Below the pieces are notes generated by a model. It was given only the letters and a program-made list of their open reading frames with translations, ran no database searches and was not told the DNA's origin. Shown piece after piece: positions 35,034-45,000 of a stretch of 64,000 nucleotides of DNA (the first letter of the stretch is position 1; every line of letters starts with the position of its first letter). Origin of the DNA: Bathymodiolus brooksi (taxonomy: Eukaryota; Mollusca; Bivalvia; Mytilida; Modiolidae); contig OY804583.1 in NCBI GenBank assembly GCA_963680875.1, positions 32,663,331-32,727,330 on the forward strand, read 5' to 3'. Position numbers and translations under genes: made by a program.

Positions 35034-35226
35034 CAGAGGCGTAGCTGAGGCTTAATAGTGTGCACGCCATAGTTCATGCGAGGAGGTGGGGGGGGGGGGG
35101 GGGGGGGGGTCTGTGATTTCTTTTTTGACGAGATGCAAAATGGTGCGATCTGGGGCCATTTTAGGGTTTCATATAACAAATATAGAATCAAGCACAATTT
35201 TAATGACTTTAATAGATAAGAATTTC

Positions 35227-35725
35227 TTAAAATTGTCCAAAATCTGCCCTTCGTGTCTTAGCCGATACGAACACCTCAATTGCTTTGTACAAGTCCACTT
35301 CACAAATCTTGATGAATATGCACCAATCCATGGTCGACCTAACATAATTTTTCAAACACCTCAGTACACTAAATAACATTTCAGCAGTAGCGCTTGCTAC
35401 TGACATGGTTAACAAAACACATAGTTTTATCAATATTGTATCTATAGAAGGACAGAGAACTGGATTTACAGAATCAAGTGTGGTACAAAGTGTTGTTGGC
35501 AAATCATTACGTTTAGTAATGACCCAGTGGGTTAACCATCTGGCTACTTCTCTCCTGAAATCCTCTAATGACAAACAAATGTCAGCCTGATATGCCTCGT
35601 ATATTGTAGCAACATGATCATCAGTTAATTTGTCTACAGCACGGAGCAGTAGATGCTGTGCATGGAAGTGGTTTTCCGATTTAAGGAGACGTGTTTCAAG
35701 TTTGTAATAAAATTGTCCAAAAATG
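35227..35725 (-). pseudogene. hAT transposase remnant, C-terminal dimerisation domain
   Basis: The minus strand continues the transposase after the insertion with FGQFYYKLETRL, then the dimerisation domain: ILIKLCVLLTMSVASATAEM, LFSVLRCLKNYVRSTM. The ASATAEM-x-FS-x-LR-x-K pattern is characteristic of hAT C-termini. The flanking deletion of most catalytic sequence marks it as a relic. Confidence 0.8.
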
Positions 35726-35737
35726 GATGGGATAATG

Positions 35738-36842
35738 TCATTACTCCGACACTCAATACTCCGACAGTCATTACTACGACACTTATTACTCCGACAATCA
35801 TTACTCCGACTCTTAATACTTCGACAGTGACCGATAGTCTTTGCAATTATGGGGCTTTTAGCAATCCAAATACAGTACGGGACTTCCCATTTAACTTGAA
35901 AGGGGCATGGTTTTTATCCCAGAGTCGGAAGTTTTTTTCGCATGCAGCGCTATTGTTTTTAAAGCTTTTCAGCGCGGCCCAACAAAATATTTTTTTACAA
36001 AAGAAAATATTATTTCATGTAGATCTAATACAAATGCTTTCTCTGATTAGTTTATTTCTTCGATTCCCGTCATATTTTCCTCAAAATTCAGGATAGCAAA
36101 AATACATGGCCTACCTTTTCAAGTTATCAAGTCGTCTCATAGTTGAGCGACACCTACCTACCTTTGCACCAGATGCGTACGGAATTGGGTTTGTTGAAGA
36201 GACCCGTACTATCCGCGACCAATACTGCGGGTGCATTGCAATAGTTTCAGACAGAAATTGCTTCACTCGCATTCGGTCGAACTCATTGGGCTCGTAATTT
36301 TGTATTTTTTCCCCTTTAGATTGTTGTCTGTGCTCCCCGGATTTGTATATAAAAGGCCAAGATTGGATTTGGTTTTTTGTTGTAGTTATTTTCCTTCACT
36401 TCTTTATTGACTCCGCACAGGACACTTGTAAATACACATACAATTAACAAATGTGCCAAGTTTGGAAGTATTCTGTTGGGTAGTTCATCTAAATTTTCGA
36501 CTGTATCTTTTATTTTCGTCAATGAAATAAATATAGTAATCAATTGCACGTCGTGAATATTGAATATATGATCACTCGTGCCGAAACACAATATTAAACT
36601 CGTGCGAGTAGCAAGTTCCGCACACTCGTTTAATCTGATGCGTTTTGCGGCACTCATGATCATATTTTCAATATCCACTCCGTGCAATTATCCTATAGTT
36701 GTTTGGAGTTGCGATTAGATAGGATATGATGATACAGTCCGGGATGCATGGTCCGGCGGAATATTAATGAGTGTCGGAGTAATGACTGTCGGAGTTATGA
36801 GTGTCGGAGAAATAACTGTCGGAGTTATGACTGTCGGAGTAA
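35738..36842. mobile_element. TIR element with tandem-repeat ends, nested in the hAT relic
   Basis: Left end: about six copies of a unit of about 15 bp (ATTACTCCGACAGTC type) at 35738-35832. Right end: the inverse (GTGTCGGAGTAATGACTG type) at 36766-36842. It splits the hAT frame. The interior (35880-36750) includes CCATTTAACTTGAAAGGGG, as in the MITE at 15719, and minus-strand frames I do not recognise. Confidence 0.7.
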
Positions 36843-37226
36843 TGAGACGACCCCAAATGGATAATACAAAAATACTGTTTTGGCGTTTCCGCGGGGGTGA
36901 TTGGCTCTGGTAGTCTGTCTACCACCTCGCCTGGGTATACTATCAAATATATCAAAAGATTTGGCTAAGTTAAGTACTCTTAGCATTTCAATCACGGTCT
37001 TGGATTCTTTGATTGCTTCAAGAATGTCGTAATCGGTATATTGGAGGAATGTTGACAGATAAACAGTGCTGTCTAAAATATGTTCCGCTATTACCAAAGC
37101 TATGATAAACTGAAACTGCATGATGGATGCAAGAAACTGCCCGGCTTTGTCATCGCCTTGGTTTTGTAGGCGTTCTAACGCATGAACCACAATTGGATAT
37201 TGACGTCTTAAAGATATGCAATGCAT
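36840..37226 (-). pseudogene. hAT transposase remnant, central region
   Basis: An open stretch of about 130 codons contains ALERLQNQGDDKAGQFLAS, then MQFQFIIALVIAEHIL, STFLQYTDYDILEA and GRQTTRANHPRGNAK. This order and the RQT-RAN motif match the central region of hAT transposases of the ZMYM/DUF4371-like group. The frame runs out at the nested insertion after VFLYYPF. There is no N-terminal zinc finger or DDE start. Confidence 0.75.
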
Positions 37227-37424
37227 CCGCTCTACTTGTCCATCACATAATTACCATACAAAAGTAACTAGTACGTCTTATTAGTGATATATTAATTATA
37301 CTGATTTAATTAGACTGTTAAAAGTAACAATACATTTTGTTAAAAATTTTATTTCATTTTTTTTAACCTGCCGATGTGCACGCCATGGCGTGACAGCGTA
37401 TATGCAGCTACGCCTCTGACACCA

Positions 37425-37860
37425 CCGATGTTGTTTCCGGCCACTTAAAAATCCAACGAAGCGTGTTGGTCCACAGGCACTTGGGTCCAGGATATTTGTT
37501 TTCTTCAATTTTATCAATAAAATGTGCATCTACAACGTATATGAACCCGTTTGATATGCTTCGTTGTGAAATAAACGCCTTTATGAACTATGCCCCATTT
37601 TCCTAATACAATGTATAGAGTAGATATTAGGAAAATGGGGCATAGTTCGTAAAGGCGTTTATTTCACAACGAAGCATGTAAAACGGGTTCATATACGTTG
37701 TAGATATTGATAAAATTGAAGAAAAAAATAATCCTGGATCCAAGTGCCTGTGTGTTGGTCTAAGACAAAATAAACGTCACCAGCAGCAGTATCATCTCAT
37801 CGTAATGTATCTTGTTCTCGCCATGATATGACTGATATGTAGCTGACTGAAAAATTTGCT
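37425..37860 (+). mobile_element. SINE family B tail, split by the foldback element
   Basis: AAAAATCCAACGAAGCG, then, after the insertion, TAAGACAAAATAAACGTCA and TTGTTCTCGCCATGATATG. The + orientation is opposite to the copy left of the hAT relic. Confidence 0.6.
37464..37760. mobile_element. Foldback element with 8 bp target-site duplication
   Basis: The element 37472-37752 is a near-perfect inverted repeat with arms of about 135 bp and a short spacer, starting CACAGGCACTTGG and ending CCAAGTGCCTGTG. TGTTGGTC is present on both sides (37464-37471 and 37753-37760). The insertion is in a family B SINE tail. An 8 bp duplication fits hAT-mobilised MITEs. Confidence 0.85.
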
Positions 37861-38266
37861 CACTTGGAGTTGCTCAATACTCACACAGTCATTCACTCAG
37901 GAAGAAACATAGCTTCCCTTATAAAGTTAAATAGGCAATCCTTAAATAATTTTCAAAAAATCACGATGAAAACTTGTATGAATTTATCAGGATTCTCTTA
38001 AAATGAAGAAAAACACCTCTTACATCTATAAATAGGATATTCGAGCAAAACGTACTATAAATATGTAAGTATTTATTCTTTTGTCAACATCGATGTATAT
38101 TTATCGCTGTCGTATTTTTTAAATATTTTATAGTCAATATTTATCTAGACCGTTATGGCACGTTAATTACAATCGTCACCTGTTCAAAATAAAAGAGGTC
38201 ACCTATCAATCTATGAGTGATATAAATAGTCAGCGCATTTTACAAAAATCGATAGTATTTAATGCT

Positions 38267-38284
38267 ACTTTCACTTTCGGTTTC
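38267..38284 (-). promoter_or_regulatory. ISRE / IRF-binding motif, copy 1 (viperin promoter)
   Basis: On the minus strand this reads GAAACCGAAAGTGAAAGT: three GAAA cores each spaced by two bases, the arrangement bound by IRF and ISGF3-type factors. It lies about 390-405 bp upstream of the viperin ATG. Confidence 0.8.
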
Positions 38285-38333
38285 GGGATAAATAATCAAC
38301 GCATTTTATAAAAATCGGTAGTATTTAATGCTT

Positions 38334-38350
38334 CTTTCACTTTCGGTTTC
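38334..38350 (-). promoter_or_regulatory. ISRE / IRF-binding motif, copy 2 (viperin promoter)
   Basis: The same triple-GAAA motif, 66 bp downstream of copy 1 as part of a 66 bp tandem duplication spanning about 38228-38365. The motif is kept intact in both copies, while flanking bases differ slightly. Confidence 0.8.
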
Positions 38351-38502
38351 GGGATAAATAATCAATAACAGGCATGAATAAGTCAGAATCCTTTCCAATT
38401 GATCGGACATGCATGTTCGGTTTATTGAAATAAAGACAGCATTTGAAATTTTTAAAATGACAACTTCAAATATTAATCTTAACTCAGTGGATTTTAATTT
38501 CT

Positions 38503-38512
38503 GGAAAGTCCC
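38503..38512 (-). promoter_or_regulatory. NF-kB consensus site (viperin promoter)
   Basis: The minus strand reads GGGACTTTCC, a perfect match to the classical kB consensus, 160-169 bp upstream of the viperin start codon and between the ISRE pair and the TATA box. Confidence 0.7.
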
Positions 38513-38531
38513 AGTTCAGGAAATTTTATAC

Positions 38532-38544
38532 TATATATATAAAA
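38532..38544 (+). promoter_or_regulatory. TATA box of viperin
   Basis: TATATATATAAAA lies about 130 bp upstream of the ATG, which would put transcription start near 38565 and give a 5' UTR of roughly 100 nt. A second, weaker ATATAAA lies near 38580. Confidence 0.55.
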
Positions 38545-38671
38545 CAATGACAAAGTCATAAAATCATGTGCATAATATGTATATAAACCGATAGCAATTG
38601 AACGTATATCAGAGAAAGTTGGTTAGGTTTAAACGTCAAGTAATACAATATTAATACACCAACTTAAAGAC

Positions 38672-39044
38672 ATGGACAACACTAGAGTAATACTTTTAGT
38701 ACTTTCTTTATCAATTTCATTTTTGGTACTTGTTGTCATTCTGATAAGAAGACGTAGGCGGCCGATACAGGTGGAAAGGATACATTCTGATGACGGTATT
38801 GCAACTGAGGTTGGCGAACACAAGAAAGTGAATGAAGATGAACAAGAAACTACACAACCATCAACTGACGAGACAGAACAGAGCTTGGTTGATCGTGAAA
38901 CGTGTGTGAAACCCGTGAGTGTGAATTATCACTTTACACGACAGTGTAACTACAGCTGTGGATTCTGTTTTCACACGGCTAAAACATCCTTTGTGTTACC
39001 CATTGATCAAGCAAAAAGAGGACTACAAATGCTGAAAGAGAAGG
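38672..39044 (+). CDS. RSAD2: Viperin exon 1: membrane segment and radical-SAM CxxxCxxC
   Basis: The ATG at 38672 is the first in frame. Residues 6-25 are strongly hydrophobic, then RRRRRP, which looks more like a short transmembrane anchor than the amphipathic helix of the mammalian protein. An acidic/polar linker (about residues 36-78) follows. Cysteines 92, 96 and 99 are the cluster ligands. Donor GTATGT at 39045, phase 1. Confidence 0.95.
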
Positions 39045-42000
39045 GTATGTATTATTATATTTCTTTTCTTGTATAAAGTTTTGTGTCTATGTCAGTTCAA
39101 GTTTATTATGAGTGCCCATTCATGTCGCCTATGTACAGGACTCGACCCACAGGTCTAACCTTTAGGCATACACGCTAAACTTCGGATTATTAATTACTGG
39201 GCTAAATTACTAACAGGGAAGTAAAAAAGTTTCCTGCAATTTTGTACAAATTTTCACTCCTGAATTATGGAACTAACATACCTTGGTTAAAAAGTGTAAA
39301 ATCTGTATTAGACGTATGTGGTTTGTAATATGTTTGGGCTAATCAATATTTTGTAAGTGCTATTAGGCTATATAATACTGTAAAAACAATGTGTAATTGA
39401 TCAGTTTAAACAAATTTGGCATTCTAATTTACAAAACTCACCAAAAGCACTAAGTTATCGCATGTTTAAAGAAAAATTAGAATCAGAAAATTATTTTAAG
39501 AAGCTAGACGATAGAAACATTGTAACACTTTGTTGATTCAGAACGACGAACCATACATTACCGATTGGAACTGACAGGTTGCAAAACATTGCAATTCTGG
39601 TGACATTGGAGATTCACTACATATTTTCATGTTCAAAATTCGACGACAACCGCAATCTATTTCTTAGGCAAAAATTTAGAAATAGAACAAACTCATTAAA
39701 ATTCTGTTGACTTATGAATAGTAATAACTCGTCTGATAATTGATATGAATAATTTGTGCAAATTTATTAGAATAGTGAATGAAAGGTTGAAATCTCCTGT
39801 GTAATATATATATATATATATGTCTTATTTTTCTTATCCGCTTTGTGAATGTGCATTTCAAAGCTCTACTTCTATTGTCAATTGAATATACGAGTTAAAA
39901 AGCACCGACATACGACACGTCTGGAAAATAAACATTCTTTTCCGAATTTAAATAAAATTTAAATATCTTTTCAAGGTTCTGGTGTTAAATACATATGTGA
40001 CAATTCACCCGTGTAAGTTATGATAAATATATTATTGTATGTACATATAAGTCTATAACGTTTATTATATACGTGTTTGTGTTTAAAGTATACGTGAACA
40101 TAATAAAACTGTACATTATACAGGGTCCACCGTGGTTGGATTAACTACCTATGCAATCAGTGCCTATCACCACTAAAGTTGTGAGTTCGAGCCCCGTTGA
40201 TGGTGAGGTGTACTCGATACAACATTATGTGATAAAGTTTGACAGTGACGTGCGGCAGGTCGGCGGTTTTCTCCAGTTACCACCACCGACAAAACTGACC
40301 GCAACGATATAACTGAAATGTTGTTGAAATTGGCGCTAAACACCATAACCCTAACCCCTAGCTCTCTATAAGCGTCTGAGTTAATAATATACATGTAAGT
40401 AATATACACAAGGTATATCAATTAAGCATTTCAGATATATTTACGTGTGTTATAAATATTCTAGCTGCACAGTCTAGACATGGCGTATGTATCTCCTTAT
40501 GATATTCAATAGCTTTTGTTTCCTATCAGGATGTCCTTGATAGAGGATTATTGCTAACAAGGAAGCTATTGAACCAAGGGTTTCTGGTCATAAAGTTGAA
40601 GTCATCACCTTGAAAGTTTTACTGCCGCCATCCTGCATCCTGGCTTGGTTGACAGTTACTGAATATTAGTTTCACAGTACCACAGCTATGTTCTTTTTGT
40701 TCCTGAATATTAGTTTCACAGTACCACAGCTATGTTCGTTTTGTTACTGAAAATTAGTTTCACAGTACCACAGCTATGTTCTTTTTGTTACTGAATATTA
40801 GTTTCACAGTACCACAGCTATGTTCGTTTTGTTACTGAATACTAGTTTCACAGTACCACAGCTATGTTCTTTTTGTTACTGAATATTAGTTCCACAGTAC
40901 CACGGCTATGTTCTTTTTGTTACTGAATATTAGTTTCACAGTACCACAGCTATGTTTGTTTTGTTACTGAATATTAATTTCACAGTACCACAGCTATGTT
41001 CTTTTTGTTACTGAATATTAGTTTCACAGTACCACAGCTATGTTCTTTTTGTTACTGAATATTAGTTTCACAGTATCACAGCTATGTTCTTTTTGTTACT
41101 GAATATTAGTTCCACAGTACCACAGCTATGTTCTTTTTGTTACTGAATATTAGTTTCACAGTACCACAGCTATGTTCGTTTTGTTACTGAATATTAGTTT
41201 CACAGTACCACAGCTATGTTCTTTTTGTTACTGAATATTAGTTCCACAGTACCACAGCTATGTTCTTTTTGTTACTGAATATTAGTTTCACAGTACCACA
41301 GCTATGTTCGTTTTGTTACTGAATATTAGTTTCACAGTACTACAGCTATGTTCTTTTTGTTACTGAATATTAGTTTCACAGTACCACAGCTGTCCTTTTT
41401 GTTGATGAATATTAGTTTCACAGTACCACAGCTATGTTCTTTTTGTTATTGAATATTAGTTTCACAGTACCACAGCTATGTTCGTTTTGTTACTGAATAT
41501 TAGTTTCACAGTACCACATCAATGTTCTTTTTGTTACTGAATGTTAGTTTCACAGTACCACAGCTATGTTCTTTTTGCTACTGAATATTAGTTTCACAGT
41601 ACCACAGCTATGTTCTTTTTGTTACTGAATATTAGTTTCACAGTACCACAGCTATGTTCTTTTTGTTACTGAATATTAGTTTCACAGTACCACAGCTATG
41701 TTCGTTTTGTTACTGAAAATTAGTTTCACAGTACCACAGCTATGTTCTTTTTGTTACTGAATATTAGTTTCACAGTACCACAGCTATGTTCGTTTTATTA
41801 TTGAATACAAGTTTCACAGTACCACAGCTATGTTCTTTTTGTTACTGAATATTAGTTCCACAGTACCACAGCTATGTTCGTTTTGTTACTGAATATTAGT
41901 TTCACAGTACCACATCAATGTTCTTTTTGTTACTGAATGTTAGTTTCACAGTACCACAGCTATGTTCTTTTTGTTACTGAATATTAGTTCCACAGTACCA

Positions 42001-45000
42001 TAGCTATGTTCGTTTTGTTATTGAATACAAGTTTCACAGTACCACAGCTATGTTCGTTTTGTTACTGAATATTAGTTTCACAGTACCACAGCTATGTTCT
42101 TTTTGTTACTGAATATTAGCTTCACAGTACCATAGCTATGTTCTTTTTGTTACTGAATATTAGTTTCACAGTACCACAGCTATGTTCTTTTTGTTGCTGA
42201 ATATTTGTTTCACAGTACCACAGCTATGTTCGTTTTGTTACTGAATATTAGTTTCACAGTGCCACAGCTATGCTCTTTTTGTTACTGAATATTAGTTTCA
42301 CAGTACCACAGCTATGTTCTTTTTGTTACTGAATATTAGTTTCACAGTACCACAGCTATGTTCTTTTTGTTGCTGAATATTAGTTTCACAGTGCCACAGC
42401 TATGTTCATTTTGTTACTGAATATTAGTTTCACAGTACCACAGCTATGTTCTTTTTGTTACTGAATATTAGTTTCACAGTACCACAGCTATGTTCTTTTT
42501 GTTACTGAATATTAGTTTCATAGTATCACAGATATGTTCTTTTTGTTACTGAATATTAGTTTCACAGTACCACAGCTATGTTCTTTTCGTTACCGAATAT
42601 TAGTTTCACAGTATCACAGCTATGTTCTTTTTGTTACTGAATATTAGTTTCACAGTACCACAGCTATGCTCGTTTTGTTATTGAATATTAGTTTCACAGT
42701 ACCACAGCTATGTTCTTTTTGTTACTGAATATTAGTTTCACAGTACCACAGCTATGTTCTTTTTGTTACTGAATATTAGTTTCACAGTACCACAGCTATG
42801 CTCTTTTTGTGACTGAATATTAGTTTCACAGTATCACAGATATGTTCTTTTTGTTATTGAATATTAGTTTCAGAGTACCACAGCTATGTTCTTTTCGTTA
42901 CTGAATATTAGTTTCACAGTACCACAGCTATGATCTTTTTGTTACTGAATATTAGTTTCACAGTACCACAGCTATGTTCTTTTTGTTACTGAATATTAGT
43001 TCCACAGTACCACAGCTATGTTCTTTTTGTTACTGAATATTAGTTTCACAGTACCACAGCTATGTTCGTTTTGTTACTGAATATTAGTTTCACAGTACTA
43101 CAGCTATGTTCTTTTTGTTACTGAATATTAGTTTCACAGTACCACAGCTGTCCTTTTTGTTGATGAATATTAGTTTCACAGTACCACAGCTATGTTCTTT
43201 TTGTTACTGAATATTAGTTTCACAGTACCACAGCTATGTTCTTTTTGTTACTGAATATTAGTTTCACAGTACCACATCAATGTTCTTTTTGTTACTGAAT
43301 GTTAGTTTCACAGTACCACAGCTATGTTCTTTTTGCTACTGAATATTAGTTTCACAGTACCACAGCTATGTTCTTTTTGTTACTGAATATTAGTTTCACA
43401 GTACCACAGCTATGTTCTTTTTGTTACTGAATATTAGTTTCACAGTACCACAGCTATGTTCGTTTTGTTACTGAAAATTAGTTTCACAGTACCACAGCTA
43501 TGTTCTTTTTGTTACTGAATATTAGTTTCACAGTACCACAGCTATGTTCGTTTTATTATTGAATACAAGTTTCACAGTACCACAGCTATGTTCTTTTTGT
43601 TACTGAATATTAGTTCCACAGTACCACAGCTATGTTCGTTTTGTTACTGAATATTAGTTTCACAGTACCACAGCTATGTTCGTTTTATTATTGAATACAA
43701 GTTTCACAGTACCACAGCTATGTTCTTTTTGTTACTGAATATTAGTTCCACAGTACCACAGCTATGTTCGTTTTGTTACTGAATATTAGTTTCACAGTAC
43801 CACAGCTATGTTCTTTTTGTTACTGAATATTAGTTCCACAGTACCACAGCTATGTTCGTTTTGTTATTGAATACAAGTTTCACAGTACCACAGCTATGTT
43901 CGTTTTGTTACTGAATATTAGTTTCACAGTACCACAGCTATGTTCTTTTTGTTACTGAATATTAGCTTCACAGTACCATAGCTATGTTCTTTTTGTTACT
44001 GAATATTAGTTTCACAGTACCACAGCTATGTTCGTTTTGTTACTGAATATTAGTTTCACAGTGCCACAGCTATGCTCTTTTTGTTACTGAATATTAGTTT
44101 CACAGTACCACAGCTATGTTCTTTTTGTTACTGAATATTAGTTTCACAGTACCACAGCTATGTTCTTTTTGTTGCTGAATATTTGTTTCACAGTACCACA
44201 GCTATGCTCGTTTTGTTACTGAATATTAGTTTCACAGTGCCACAGCTATGTTCTTTTTGTTACTGAATATTAGTTTCACAGTACCACAGCTATGTTCTTT
44301 TTGTTACTGAATATTAGTTTCACAGTACCACAGCTATGTTCTTTTTGTTACTGAATATTAGTTTCATAGTATCACAGATATGTTCTTTTTGTTACTGAAT
44401 ATTAGTTTCACAGTACCACAGCTATGTTCTTTTCGTTACCGAATATTAGTTTCACAGTATCACAGCTATGTTCTTTTTGTTACTGAATATTAGTTTCACA
44501 GTTCCACAGCTATGTTCTTTTTGTTATTGAATATTAGTTTCACAGTACCACAGCTATGTTCTTTTTGTTACTGAATATTAGTTTCACAGTACCACAGCTA
44601 TGTTCTTTTTGTTACTGAATATTAGTTTCACAGTACCACAGCTATGCTCTTTTTGTGACTGAATATTAGTTTCACAGTATCACAGATATGTTCTTTTTGT
44701 TATTGAATATTAGTTTCACAGTACCACAGCTATGTTCTTTTCGTTACTGAATATTAGTTTCACAGTACCACAGCTATGATCTTTTTGTTACTGAATATTA
44801 GTTTCACAGTACCACAGCTATGTTCTTTTTGTTACTGAATATTAGTTTCACAGTACCACAGTTATGTTCTTTTTGTTACTGAATATTAGTTTCACAATAC
44901 CGCAGCTATGTTCTTTTTGTTACTGAATATTAGTTTCACAGTACCACAGCTATGTTCTTTTTGTTACTGAATATTAGTTTCATAGTATCACAGATATGTT

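Larger units (their letters stand above)
35034..37418 (-). mobile_element. Decayed hAT-type DNA transposon with a nested insertion
   Basis: Terminal inverted repeats CAGAGGCGTAGCTG (35034-35047) and CAGCTACGCCTCTG (37405-37418) fit hAT ends. Coding remnants lie on the minus strand at 37226-36840 and 35725-35227, separated by the nested element. Only the middle and C-terminal transposase regions remain, so it cannot be autonomous. ACACC borders both ends, perhaps the remains of the 8 bp target duplication. Confidence 0.8.

Noticed and set aside
35653..36687. Frames in the nested TIR element as genes
   Set aside because: No recognised domain, and they overlap the element's repeated ends.
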